Assembly: GCF_964355755.1 (NCBI RefSeq)
Contig: NC_092675.1
Location: forward strand, 26,700,412 to 26,764,411
Source: Antedon mediterranea
Taxonomy: Eukaryota; Echinodermata; Crinoidea; Comatulida; Antedonidae
Direction of reading: 5' to 3'
DNA length: 64,000 nt
A program made the position numbers and the translations under genes. Shown in pieces: positions 11,501-26,500 of this stretch. The notes beneath the pieces are model-generated. The model searched no databases. It saw only the letters and a program-made list of their open reading frames with translations, and was not told where the DNA came from. The stretch's first letter is position 1; every line of letters starts with the position of its first letter.

Positions 11501-14500
11501 TCAACTACAAAATGTGATAAGAAAATACCATCACGGACTCCTTTTTCATTTTGCGAAATACGAATAAATGCGTTGTTTGAACTCTCTGTGACATTTGGTT
11601 AATGGATTTGCTATTAAGAATAGATAGGACACTTGATCAAAGTTGAAGATCTCTTATGTAAAGCCTAGAGTCTAACACACACAAAAAAACAACTTGGTAT
11701 AAAAAAAGAGCCTCATTATACTATAATGCACATGCTTATAAATGTAGTGCTATAAAGAATTTTAAACTGCATTTGTTAAAATGTCTCTACATGTATACTG
11801 TTTTTGAGTTTTGTATCTTTTCTCATTATGTTTCGAAAGTAATTTAATTTACTTTGTATCCGTCATATTGCTCATTCATGAGGTTTGGTCTCACTCAGCC
11901 AATTGTTTTGACAACGTTGCCTGTTACTGTATAGTAACTAAATGGTCAAAGGTACTATTATTCAATGGATTTTCGCACATCGCCATGGTCAAAAGCATTA
12001 TGAAAGTGTACACTATATAAGTAATATTAAATGCATCTAAATATTAATGTATTTCATTATGTGCCATAATCTGGCATTCAACTCATTACTATTCATCAAT
12101 ACAAACATGATAGTACTGCAAAAACCTACACTATAATAATACTGTAATAATATACATATTAATTCTGCCCAAGGAATTATATACAGTAATGTACAGAGAA
12201 AATTAATTAAAAATGAAAGGTTGTTTCTAATCGGATCCTGCCTAATTTAGATGCAGAAAGGGTGTGCCAAAAGCTACCTATTTCAAAATTATAAAAGGTT
12301 TGAACACAGTACATAAAAACATATATGCACAATTGCAGGGATAAGAACTCTATAAAGCTCTGTAAAATGTGATGTCTCCATATGGACATGATGATGTCAT
12401 ATCACTACCATATTTGGGGGTATCACTGCGATATTTGGGTACACTTATTTTGTCAAACACGTTTGATAGTGTAGACAGAGCGTTAAGTCTATCTGTCATT
12501 CACTGGTAAGGCCTCAGTTTATGCTCTTATAAAATATTACGCAATCCAAATTACTGTCATCATATGAATTATTCACTGTTGCTGGTAGATACATATCACA
12601 CTAAAAAGCAGGCCTAGGTTTAAATTGTATGCTTATTGTTAAAAATGGTGGTACTGTTTTTATTTAAAGTCAATGATTTTAAATGGTAGAACCATGCTAC
12701 TACTAAACCAATGAATGTATAAATCCTACAGAAAGAAATATCATCTATTTGTACATATAAATATAATATAATACAATGATTGGATATAGTTTGTGCTTGG
12801 TTTTCAATAGCATTATTAAGCACATGAGTTGGAAAATTAAATACAGATACTTTTTACAGTGCTTATTGAAAGTATTAGGATCAATATTATTAATTCATTT
12901 ATTACAGTGATAGTTTTTAAAAAACATTAGTTAAAATATACTGTACTTAGGAGGAAACAACCACTAGATAAAGCATTATGCAAGGTGAATGGAATTAGGA
13001 TAAGTTCTATCCAATGTAGTAATCATAGACTAATCAATCATATAATCAATACAGAACAGAATAACTTGATTAAAAAGTAATGGAACAATTTTGACCAATA
13101 AATCCATTTTCTACGTATAGACTGTATAAAATTATCATGTTGTGCTTGTGAGAAAAAAAAACTTGTGTATACAAGTCTACAGTATAGTGATTGGATAATA
13201 CTTAATAGTCAATACTATAATAAATAGCATTCTACCTAATTGTTAATTTGCTATAGAAATCTATTTTAAATTCAACAGCAACAATAACATTGATCTATTT
13301 CTAAAGCAACCTCTATTCACTTACAGTAAATCGGGACACGGAAAAATTGTCTCGAATTATTAAATACTTGCAATTTATAAACCATCTCTTTCTCCCCGCA
13401 AAATTTATCAGAGGAAAGAAACAGAAATTTAAACGATAAAACAAAGATACAAGAAAAAGGGACAGGTGTAAGTTCACATACTCAAGAAAACACAGTACAT
13501 GCTTTACGAAATGCAGGCAAAATTCTCAAACACTAAGTCAAGGTGGAACGTGCACGTGTGCAAGTACTCGCGTGCTGAGTACGCAAATCAAGTGGACGTG
13601 TTGCGTGAAAATATACAATGCTATTCTGAGGATAAGTATACCTTTCTGCCGTTAATCCGCATATACTCTTCAAATGCAGCCTTAATACGACTTTATCAGT
13701 AAAAAATATCAAAAGAAAAATATAAAAGTAAATATCAATCAGGCAACATGGGGGTTTATGGTCTATGACAGCACTTCACACATTCAAAGATTACAGCACA
13801 CAAAAATGCATAAATATACATAATTTGCTGAAAATTATCAAATATCACAAAAACATTTTCGTATTAATTTAATGTTATAAAATTGAGAATAATATAAAGC
13901 TCTCTCTACACTATCAAACTAGTTTGACATAAAATGTGTGATGTGCCCAAATATGGTAGTGATATGCCCAAATATGGTAGTGATATGACATCATCATGTC
14001 CATATATGGGCACATCCCATTTTTTTGATAGTGTAGACAAGAGTTTTAGAATAAAGAATGATTAATTAATACAAGTCAATTTTGTGTGGGATATTTTGTA
14101 TTCATACAATTTCAGCAAACTTTGTATTCCATTAATTATTATGATTAAATAAAGATTCTATTTATTTGGTGTACTGTATGTTTGTGTTTTTTTTAAGGTA
14201 GAGATATATTACATTACATCTTCTCTGATAATAATATTGAGATTTTATGATTATTTTTTACATTTTATATTGGAACCATGCCATCGGATGTGAAACAAAA
14301 TTATATTTATATTGTTAATTGTATTAAAGTGTTTCTTTTTATGTCAAGCACACAGCAATTTCTTTCTCTGGATTGCACATACAAAATACATTTTTTTCTC
14401 ATTAATTCAACTTCTCAAATTGCAATTAGTGGAATACAAGTAGTAATTGAAACACTACTTAAATAACAATACTGTCAAATGTAATTAATGAATGTTGAAA

Positions 14501-17500
14501 TAACGAGGTCTAGTGACATTTAAACTGTTTTAATCCAATTTATTTACAAAAAGAATATTTATTACGGGTTTTTAATTTATTTATGACATATAATTAAAAA
14601 ATCATAAATTACTAAAACTTGGTTAACAATGTCCGAAAAATCATACAAGCATAAATAATTTAATTTATAGAATGTGATATGTTTACTAAATTACTGTTTT
14701 TTTAAATGTGATGTGCAAGGTACTGTAAAGTGTGTGCATGTGAACATAAACATGGACAAGAGATTGTGAGAAAATATTGCATGTGATTTTGCTGCAGAAA
14801 ATAGAAGTGAGCACACAGTTAAAACGTGCAAATGCTGCCAGCCTACAATTCAGTCAAAATGCATCATGGGAAAATTATGATCATGCGTTATTATGCATCT
14901 CAAGAAGTAGAGAACACATTTTATATTAAAATATTGTGTCATGTTTCTTAACATAAGTATAAAATACTTATTCTAGCATTTTTGCAGGCCCTCCAGATAT
15001 CAATCATGCCACTGCCAATTCTTTTATTTAGAGAATGTAAAATATTATGGTTTAAAAACAGATTAATATTATTTCATACGGACATGTTAGAGTTGATTAT
15101 CAGTTTTAAAAGGTCTTTAGGATTGGTGGTGTAGCTTATAATTTGCATAAATTAACATTTACATGAGTGACATCAATCTGTGTCAGATCGGCTAATATAA
15201 TTTCCGATAATTAAACTTGATAAACACTAAATTATTTTTTGTAAATGTAAATCAAATAAAGTTAGTAATTAGTTCATTCTGGTCTGCGCATACTATTCCA
15301 AGCACACTTATTAAAATTGATATTTGATATGATTAAGTGAGTAAAATATGAATGAAAATAACAATATTTTCCATTTTTTAATGTATATATAAAACATGCA
15401 TATGTATTTTAAATCCTAATTTAAAACCTCTGTATACTATAAAATTAATCAATTTTCAACATGCTCAATCATTTGTTTTTTTACCTCACTTCTGAGCGTG
15501 TCCGAAACGTTGTCGGTCGTGGAATATATGATGGCTTATAAACTTTGTAGGACTAAACAAGAAAATGAGAAACAAGTAGAGGCAAAGAGAGCAAAAAGAG
15601 TGTGCAAAAGAGAAGCAGATTAACGTTGAGCACTGCAAATAGACATATTTGATTATTTCCAAAAATCAACAAAAATACATACATTTGGCAATATTATAAG
15701 AACATAAAATACACAGCATGCTGCATTCCACATTGTATGTTTTTTTAAATTTTTTAAACCATTTAATTCCTTTTATAAATTTTAAATGTTGATATTCAGT
15801 GGCCCTCTTACTTAATACGCTGTACACAATAACGAATGACCCTCTTACTGTAAATACACAAATGAACGAAACAAGGAAATGTTAAAAAAGGACTGGTCCT
15901 ACTAGAATAGAAGACATTGTAAAATATAAAAGTGGTGAGCATTATTTACAAATAATTTAATATGTATACATAATTTTAAATATAATTTATTACGCAATTT
16001 TATCTTTAATTATAATAGGTTAAATATAGGCCTAGTAATCAAAATATAATTTAATTTAAAAATGAATCTTGAACCCACAATAAGCACTATCGTCATGAAT
16101 ACGTCATCCCTTCTCTCTTATGTAACTAATTATAAATAGAGTAGTGCACTATTGCTTCGATATTAAACAGAGTTATACGATAGATTCTAAAAATTAATTA
16201 ATTTAATGTGGGCTTGAAATGAATAAATATGAAATACAAATATTATAAATAATGTAATGAGAAACTATAAAGCACCTGGAGGTAAATTAAATAATGATTT
16301 ATAAATGATAATTAAAGATGAGAAGAGGAAAATGTCCTCACAAATGAGATGCTTTGAAGATATCCTACGATAAGGCTTTAATAGCATACTCAAGCTGGTA
16401 CAGTATGCTGAGATACTAATGTTATTATTGGTTAAATATCAAACAAAAACCTGATAATAATTCTTGCAAAGAACTGTAAAGAATCTATCCAACCATGGAA
16501 CTTATATTATAGTTCCATGATCCAACCAATCTACAACCAAACACTACCATGTATCATACATGAGCCAGACAGCATTTGAATCAGTTGAAATTTAGGGTGC
16601 TAGCTCTATCTACTATCAAAATTTATGTGACTAAAAAATGTAATGTGCCCATGATGTTATCTCACTATCTATTTGGGAATATCACTTCAATTTTTGGGCA
16701 CAACACACTTTTTTTGTGAAACTAGTTTGATGTAGACAGCTTTAGATCTAAACATATAAGAATAAGAATCTTTATTATGCAATCTCATTCTAATCTACCA
16801 TGGTGGTATATGAATAACACAAAATCAACCGCATTCTGTGAACATTATACTATATTACTATTTTAAAATATTATTTTGGAAATCTATGAATAGACTAAAT
16901 ACAAAGACTATCTCTACTATTATTATTAAGGCCTGAAATGCCATATTCTTAAGAGGAAGAATTTGAATAAATTAAAAAACACTAGAAAAAAACAAACCCT
17001 AACACAATAAAACGAATTAGCATTTATTATCATATTATGGAAATAACACAATATGAAAAAAAAAAATAGAACCGTAAATGGCATTGAACGTTGTCTGATT
17101 ATAATATTGGTTCCTTAGTGTATGGGTTTCTTTGTAATATGGTTATTAACATTTTGAATGAACAGAGGAAGTGAAAAGCTGATTTTGTATTTTTGAATAT
17201 TTTAAAAGATTTCTTTTGAAAATCCCTAATTTTCACTGACTCTATCAATTTTAATTCTATAAAAATTCTATATTTTTAAACCATTCAAAAATAGATTTCA
17301 CTAATTATAGTCTTTTGAAAGAAAATAATAATTACACTAAAACATGAATATTTATGCTAACAATTTTAACAATTATTGAGGTGTTAAATGTCTAACATGT
17401 GAATGTCAGAATTGTATGCAATGAATAAAATTGTAGAAAATGTTAGGTGAGAATGGGGAGGGGTTAGGACAATAAGCATAAGCATTAATTTTAAGAAATA

Positions 17501-20500
17501 ATTGAACGACATGGAGAAAAACAAGTACAAAGTATTCCTCCATAAGGCTGTACTACAGTATGTACAGATAAATTATTCCTAACATGTAGAAATTGTTAAT
17601 GGCCTCACGCAAGACAGAAATAAAGCATAAAAAGGCAGATATAAATTAAATTGTACGGACATATTGAAATAAATCCATAAGATAAAATTAAATTAAAATT
17701 ATGAAGCTTTATATTCATATTTCATTTTATCATCCAAATATTATTTTCATAGCAGATCAATTTACCTAGATATGCAATTAATAACTGACTGCCATATCAA
17801 TAGGATATTATGTAATTACGGATATGTTGAAATGATATGTTTCTCTCGTAAAATACATTACTAATTTACTGTATTATGTTCTAAGAATATGTTTACCTAG
17901 AAAAACAACTTTGAATAAAAAAAACCCATGAATACATAATCCTATAAATTATTCACAAACCTACAATCAAGACATAATTATAATTACAACAGGTGTTTGT
18001 TAAGCCTTATAAAGAAAAAACTAAATTTGCATTTTCTTGCTCACTTTCCTGCACAAATTTGAATAGCTTAAAAATCCATGGAAAACGCTAACCCCCATCA
18101 TACAGTAGCATAGACCTACTCTCCCTACCCCTCCCCTACAAATGCTCTCTCTCCTTCCTATTACATTGCTGTTAAATGATTCAGGGAAAATCTGTTATCT
18201 CAATATAACTACAGTATTGGTAGTAAAAGTATTCCAAAAAATAAAAGGTCTATCATATTGGAGTATGGAAATACATACTGTATTGGTAAGAGTCATGCCA
18301 TCATCATATAGAATTCAATGAAACAGTATAGAATAGATAAATCACACAGATTTGTATTTCATTGCTTTGCATAAGAATTAGTTTAAATATGGGGTGTTCA
18401 AAATGTGTGTTATTTTACGAGTATGTTCTTCCCTTACAGGGGGAAAGGCCTATGTCAGTTTATCCTGGTAACCTAGGCATGAAATATTAAAATTTCATAT
18501 GGACTTTATTATGACAAATAGTGTTAAAAAATTTAAAGATGATTTCACATAGGTTAAGTAAAGTAGGTTAATAATAAATAATAAAACAACAATTTATAAT
18601 CTTTACTAAAAATGTATCTAATCTATTTAATTAATATCAACTGCTTCACAGATTTTGAAACATTATTATGGATGAAGAATTAATCAATGAAATAATAATC
18701 AAAACACTATATCTTTACCTAATTAACATTAATAACAGTTATTAATAAAGAAAGTAAAAATAATACCGGCTGAGGAAACGAACAAATAAAGGAAAGAAGG
18801 ACGATTATTAAACAAAAGAATAACATTAACAAACTGACCAATGAAAGAGCTTAAAAAGAATGTCATAACAATTACTGCTGCTAGTAAAGAAAGAACATGT
18901 TTAGAAATTATCATATATTCGGCTTTAAACTTTCTTAATCCAGAAAATTTATTTTAAAAACAAATTAAATGCAATACAGTATTTTTGCTGGTTAATCTAA
19001 ACCATTGATGGTATTATTGTCCCACATAAACATACTTTACCTTGATTTTCACTGAGTGAGTAATCTTTACATAATGATTTTATAGTATGATTCACTACCA
19101 TATTGTGTTTTTAATAGAAAAAAGTCAGCCATAGAGAATAAAAAAGTTACATAATATTACAAAATGTTTTGGCACAAATACAAATTATGATATAATACTG
19201 TACAGTATATTGTTCTATTCATTCTATCTCACCCTGTGTGAGTGGCCGAGAGGTTAAGACAGTGGAACCATACCGTAATCCATATCAATAATATTGGCAA
19301 GGGTTCAAGGATTTTTCATTCCATGGTTCTGGTAGTAGTACTGTACAACAAGTCTTCTCGGATAAGGACTACTGTATACTGTATGTCCAGTGTACACAAA
19401 ATGTTTATGAAACTAATAATTATATTGCATCTTATAGATGTGCTAATTCACACACAGCCACTACCACAACCAGGAAGTTGACTGTACACTGACATGATGT
19501 GACATAACCCTTCGGGAGAAACATAGTTAAAAAATGTTAACATCTAAAGTCCAGGTATACACAAACGTATTCATTATGTAAATCGCTTTTGAATATTAAA
19601 TGAATATTGTTATATCATTATCATATGTACCCCATTAGCTATTTCTATTGTCCAACACATAATATAACTATAAAGAATATGTACTAGGTTCACAGTTTAC
19701 ACAGTAGGATTTACTAAAGCCTTCAAAGTGAGAGTGTGCCCTGTGCAACGATTAATCACAACTCCTTGACAAATTTATTTTGACGTATTCTACGATTCAA
19801 GACATAAACTAGACACATTGACGTAATAATAACAAAGAACATGTGCAGAGGAATAGAATGCTATGACTTACAATGATGGGAAGATCGGCTTGTACGCCAA
19901 CATCTCGTTTTGGAACTTGGTTGCGGTTACTCAACTCGGTCTGTGCTGTCTGGAACTCTAACTGTGGAAAGAAAAACAGTAACATGATAATTTACAGTAC
20001 TTTATTACCAACATTTTTAGAACACTTTTGTAGATCTGTTTATTTTAAAATATAACTTTACTAAACATTACTTGGTGAGTTCTAGTATTGAATGCAATGA
20101 GAATACTGTATAAACAGGGAGGTATAACTACCTCCCTGGTATAAAATACTGTTGTTTAGGTCAATCGAAATAAATTGATCTCATCAGCCATGAATGAACA
20201 ATTTAGCCCAGCAAAACAAAATTGAGATTGACAATGAAAGATAAAATCTGTTGACACTTTGATTCTTTACAGTTTATACTTTTCAAATTTGTCATAATGT
20301 TAATCTAAAAGCTGTGGGCCTAAAAGCTCTGTCTACACTATCAACCTACAGTAGTTTGACAGAAGAAAGTGTGATTAGCCCAAATATGATTGTGATATGC
20401 CCAAATATGGTATCATCATGTCCACATATTGTATGGGCACATCACATTTTGTTGTCACAAAGTTTGATAATGTAGACAGAGCTTAACATGGTCTATGCAA

Positions 20501-23500
20501 CCATGTGACATGCTTAGTGTGTATGCATGTGATAACAATTTGGTGATGAAAAGGAAGTATGCACCAACATTTTGAGATGTTCAATGGGAAACCATAGTCC
20601 TTGTATTCAATAGTAACTTTTGTTGTAAAGTCTAGACAATTAAAATGATAAAATGTTTACAATCTTTTATTCATTTGGTTTCTCAGTTAATTTACCAAGT
20701 GATCATAGATCAAAGCATCACAAAAATAAATAAATAAAAAACCTGAATTATGTATAAAGTGGACAGACACTTGTGTGTCTCACCTAATAGATGAAATATT
20801 TCATTACATTGGATCTTTTAACTCACTAAAAAACAATGCAATTAATTATTCCAGATTTTGTGAAATTTAAGTGCTTTAGAAGCAATTCTAATATGCATAC
20901 GATATTCTCTTGACGACAACATGTCTGTTAGCACAGACTAAAAATGCCTGCTAATCCCATCAAGGAAAGTGTAGTAATATACAGTAGTATGAAAATTAAT
21001 AAACATTTCAAAACTAACGATTAGGTTATACTGTATTTTATTTACATACACTACAGGTAGCAAGGTAGATGGACTGTAAAATGTGAATTCATGTTATGTT
21101 AAAATCCATCATAAAAGCTTGTATGTATAAACGCACAGTAGTTTGAATTAGAAGTTTACCATACTTACTGTATTTGTTTTCAAAAATTGCCTTAATTTTG
21201 TTGTTCTAAAGGATTATGATTTTACCGAGACTGAGATACAGTAGGAAAACTCCACACTAAAGCGTGGTTCCCACTAGCGACGCAACGCAAGGACGTAACG
21301 CAACGCAAGTGAATTTACCAATCACAAGCGATGGCTTATTCGCTTTTGATTGCCAACTGTCTATAACTTCGCTTGTAATTGGTTAAAACGCTTGCGTTGC
21401 GTTTACGTCCTTGCGTTACGTTCTAGTGGGAACCAAGCTTAAGGTATACTTTCCATGTAAACCAACCATGCAGGTTTATGGCCTATCTATATGTTGTGTT
21501 CTTGAGTATAAACCTATCCCGAGGTATTAAGCCCATTCTTGTTTTTATATGTGTTTTTTTTTTTGCATACACATTTAATATCAAGTTTACTACCAATTTT
21601 AGGATAAGGGGATGTAAAAAGTGGAGTATTTAAACAGTCATGAGATACTATACATTGACATTTATTGTATGTGAAAAATCATGTTTTACAGAATGACCCA
21701 GATACAACCCTGGCACTGGATTAGGGTTGAACCATGAATCATTGGGATTGGACGGCAAGCTTGTTAACCACCAAGTTCCACTACAATATTATATACCTCG
21801 TCATTTTCATAGAACCAGGTGGGTGGAATTATAAATGTATAGACTTAATTAATGCAATAGGAAGCCTACCAGTTCACCATGTAATCTTCCCACTGTCTTG
21901 TCAGTCTCTTCAATCAATCTCTTCATTGAGGTTATTTCAGTTTTTAGTTGAACATTTTCCTGAAATATAAAATAATATTATATAGCATAACTTATCTACC
22001 TGTGAGATATACTGTAGCCACGAGAAATAAAGTGGTCCGTTTTTTTGCAAGAAAAGGGAACAATCTCTGTTCAAGCCACTGGGTTGTGAAAGACCTCTGT
22101 GAAAAAGTGGCAAGAAACCTTACCAACTGCTGGTGGCTACGCCCTGTTAATTTATAAAGTAAAACCAACTTCTTACAAAATTTAGGCAATATAATAATAC
22201 AAAAATAGATGATTCTCTTTTTTCTATCTGTACCAGTATATAACTTTGCTAGAAGATCTAGTATTTGTTTAAGTATGCATCTTTGAACATTTATCAAATT
22301 AATTTATCATATCTCAATTAACAATTTCACACCAAAAGTAACCCATCCAAATATTTAATTGTTAAAAGGGGATTAATAATATGTTTATTTATTTACACAA
22401 TACAGTACCAACACAACCTTTGGCAAATTATATATTTATGTAAGAAAACAGAAGCTTTAAAAGAGACAATTAATTTTAATGTTTTTTTCCAATAAATGTG
22501 TTGCATTATACTTTATAGTTTATATTAACTTTTCACATCGTCTAGCAAAACCTCCAACACACACAAAACAGAGATGTTGACACTCATGTGTTAAACCAAG
22601 GCAATCAGGATGCTGAGCTTTGGAGATCTAATGGTTTATCTATCGCTGCAACACGATCAGTTCCACGCCCCCTAACCAACACCTTGTCGCGGAGAATATG
22701 TACATATAGTACTGTTAGTGTTAGTATTTATCGGAGCCATACAGGATTGTAAGTTCCTATCTTGGCAAGACAAGCTCAGTGTCCTGTTGTTAGATTGCCT
22801 TGTTTAAACTTCAGAGCTTGCAAGGCGATGTGAAAGGCTTATTAGCTTTATTAAAATATTAATGTTCTGTTGTTTTATGATTTGATATACTCTACTGTAA
22901 TAAACTTCTTTTTTTTTTTAATACTGAATACTAAAACTAATTAGTATAAATAGAGAAAAATACTTTCTAAATCTAATTGTGCTTTTAAATACAAATTACT
23001 TATTCAACACAATTCAACACTAATTAAAAACATTTACAGAAAACATTTTCATCCGGAATGCAAATCGATTTTAGCCTGATTTTATCGGTGCATAAACACC
23101 GAGTAAACTTCCAGTAATAGCATCTAGAGGGTGTTTGATAATTGCATTAGTGACGTCATTAAATTAGGTGTCTCAAAACCTTGTCGGCAATTTTTTGATT
23201 GTTGAATTAATATACGAACTAGACTTCCGAAAATCTCATTATTGTATTGATTTTGTCAAGCTTTATCAAGCTATGATATTCATTCAATATTTGGGAGGTA
23301 AATTAAAATATGATGATTAACTCAATCATTTCTAAATAAAACTCTTGGGTAGTAAATATTTTCTTATTTAACGATTAGTTTTCACAATTAATTTAAGGAG
23401 TAAATACAGTATTTCCTTATTCAGTGAAAATTGTTCTCAATAATTTCAGGGCAAACGGAGAACTATAAACGTCCAGCAATTATATTTATTCTACTAAATG

Positions 23501-26500
23501 AAGATATGCAACATTTAATATATGCTTTCACTGTTTATAATAAACTGGATTTAATTATGATTGAATGGTTTGAAGACTGTAACCTTTAGATGACATCTAC
23601 TAAACCAAAGAACTTCATAACAACACCTAAGGAATAATATCGAAGGACGATTATAATAAGCAATAGGTTTGTAGTGTTGTCTAATGCAGTGAGAGAGTGC
23701 AGAATATCACTGTGAAACACAGTGTACGCTTCAAGTGATTGCATATCACCTTCCGCTATCGTACGTTGGTTGTCGACAGCAGCTTGCTTCGATGAGTATT
23801 GATTTTAGGTTGCGTTTCAAACGTTGACCCATCTTTTAATGCTGAGGTTGTTGTTGAATCATTATGAAAATGATTTTTTGACTCAATCAAATATAATAAC
23901 ACAAAGAGACAATCTATAATTAATTAATGTTCTCAGAAAATCAAAACAATATCTTTATAATTGAACATCCTATCAAATCGTATAAAAAACCAACAAACCC
24001 AATTGCTACTGTAAAAGAGGTTTAACTTGAATCTTAGAAACATGTTTTTTTTTTTGAAATATTCTATTTTCTTCATAATAAAATAACACAAAGAGACAAT
24101 CTATAACCAATTAATGTTTTAAGAAAACCAAAACAATATGTTATGTAATATTGAACATCCTATCACATGGTATAAAAACACAACAAAAAGAGGTTTAACT
24201 TGAATCTAAACTTTTTTTTTGTTGCAATATTCTATTTTCTTCATAATAAAAATAATGAGTATCTCTACTCTATCAAAGATTTGGTAAAATCAATGACTAG
24301 TTAACTAATTATACTAATAAATTTGAGTCATAACACAGGTAGAGGGTGAGGAAATGGCGGCTATACATGTAGTTATTGCATTACCTTTATGATTAGAGGT
24401 GAAATTACACAAAGGCTCTTACTTCTTATCAAATCTAAACAGATGCATAGTCCATAAGGGCCTAATAGAAGCTACCTCATCAATTATAAATACAGTACAA
24501 ATATTTTCAGTATCAATTACTGTATGCTTCCAGTATACAATGGTCTTTTAAAATTTGTCTTTTTGTTAAAAACATCGAGTATTTTGGGGAATAACCAGTG
24601 TTTAATGCATTCTGTTGAATGAAATATTTTACCAAAAAATGAAAAATGAAAGCAAAATATAAAAAGAAAATACTATCTAAATTTAAAATGAAACTAATAA
24701 AATGAACAATTATAAAAACTGTGTTATAAGATAGAATGATAAGCATTGATATAATTGTTACCAACTGGATAACAGTTTTATGAGTGATGATTTGATGGTG
24801 ATAAAAGTTTATTTTTGTGTTGATGTGTTCAATTTTATCTATTTTTATTTTATTATACAGTAAATTGTTTTAAATATAAATTGCAATTTCTTTTACTTTC
24901 ATATTTCAATGTTACCCAGTCAGAAATATAAGATTTCAGTAATTTTCCTTTTGATTATAAATAATAGTAAACCTGAAAATGATGCTAAAACAAATCGTAC
25001 AGCTTCTTTCTCCATACACAAAGTTTCATTAAAACCCAATTAAGGTTTTATCAGATACGCAACATAATTAGTTATTGCCACTGTATGTCCTTAATGTCAT
25101 GAGCAAACCACAACTGCTGGACACGTTATGATCCGTTACATAATTCTTGTTTGAAAAAAAAGGCATTTTTTAGGATACATCCCGAGCTTATTAAACCACA
25201 CCATGATTGAAGAGAAAAGAGATTTTAATAAACCCAAAACTTTATGGTAGAGCTTTGGAGCATGTCAAGTTTTAAGAAAAAGATCTCCAAATATCCTCAA
25301 ATTAATTCATTACCGGCATAGGGCATTCCGTGGATCATGTATGCATTTTTCAGGCAATGCTATTCGATTCGGGATGAAGTTTAATAAAAACCTGTTTTTG
25401 TTTTTGTACTGTCTCAACTATGAGTCATTTTTATGTATTGACATATTATTTTGAACGTATGGCCATTTCACACATGGATGATAATGAAAAGGGCGATGAC
25501 CCAGGACAGAATATATACAATTACATTTAAGATATTAGGAGTTACCACAATATTGTCAAAATGAATGCCATAATTTACCTATTTAGAAATTCATATTTAC
25601 TGTAATGTACAAAAGTATTAAAAAAAACAAGAAATTTTGTGATAAAAAAACCACTTCCAGTGACTAATTCTGAAATAACACAGAGCTATGAAAGTATATC
25701 AGCAGTATCGGACTCGTATATGAATCGGATCTGTTCTATGCACGCTTGGCTTAACAATAGTGCGTGTGAACACAGCTATTGAATGCATAGTTTGAAAAAG
25801 TTACAGCCATAAAACCAAGTGTTCAAAGTTTGCTACCCCCCTAACAATAAAACTTTAATAACAGTTTAACACAAAGAAGAAAACCAAGCACAAGACAAAC
25901 AAATAAAAAACAATAAGTTGGCCAGCCTCAGAGGTCCACCAGTGAATTGAACTCAGCCAAAAAAAAGCCTTGGCCCTTTCCATATTGTGAAGTTTTGTGT
26001 TTTACAACATAAAAACAAAAGTTTATGAAATAGTTAAACTCATGCTATAGTGACGCTAATTAAAGAAGTCTACGATAGGACATATCTATAATTGGGGCCA
26101 TTATTTCCATGGGTCATATTCTTGGGGTAGACCATTGTATAATAGGGACTTTTAGATTTGATTGAACGTGTACTGTACGACATTCATGTCCACATGGATC
26201 ATAGTTTATTGTTACTCATCGCCAGATATATGAACCTTTAGATTAAGTGGACATTTACATTGACATGCCAGTGAACGTATGACATAATGACATTAGAATC
26301 TGACAATGTAATCTATGAAACTGAAATGTACTTTTACAACAGTCTCAGAAAATCATCGCGAGATCATTCTCCACCTTAATTTATTATGACATCATACATC
26401 CACTCGTACTCATGTTAGTTGACGTGCCAGTCGACTTGTGCATGCGCATATCATAAAAATGATGACATAGGGTAGCAGTCGACATAGTGCAAATCTAGGA

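Larger units (their letters stand above)
8562..15489 (-). other. CCSER last intron
   Basis: About 6.9 kb, AT-rich. Holds a dispersed inverted-repeat element (10620-10916) and two family A MITEs (12352-12485, 13895-14048). Small ORFs such as 11182-11517 are AT-rich chance frames. No other conserved exon was identified. Confidence 0.6.
15553..19871 (-). other. CCSER intron between exons 6 and 7
   Basis: About 4.3 kb. Contains a family A MITE (16601-16745) and a tRNA-Ser-like relic (19236-19318). Otherwise AT-rich sequence with no recognised signal. Confidence 0.6.
19962..21869 (-). other. CCSER intron between exons 5 and 6
   Basis: About 1.9 kb carrying one family A MITE (20321-20486) and the only full family B MITE left of 43.8 kb (21259-21442). 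Nothing else recognised. Confidence 0.6.

Noticed and set aside
11182-11517. 111-codon plus-strand ORF in the CCSER last intron
   Set aside because: Composition is the AT-rich background (Asn, Ile, Lys, Tyr). No domain, no good start context, and it lies in an intron of the opposite strand.
19236-19318. Functional tRNA-Ser gene
   Set aside because: The A box is good, but the acceptor stem does not pair and the T-arm and B box are degenerate.
21992-22297. 101-codon minus-strand ORF next to CCSER exon 5
   Set aside because: It ends 33 bp upstream of exon 5 and includes the intron's acceptor region. Low-complexity Leu/Phe-rich, not continuous with the gene frame.
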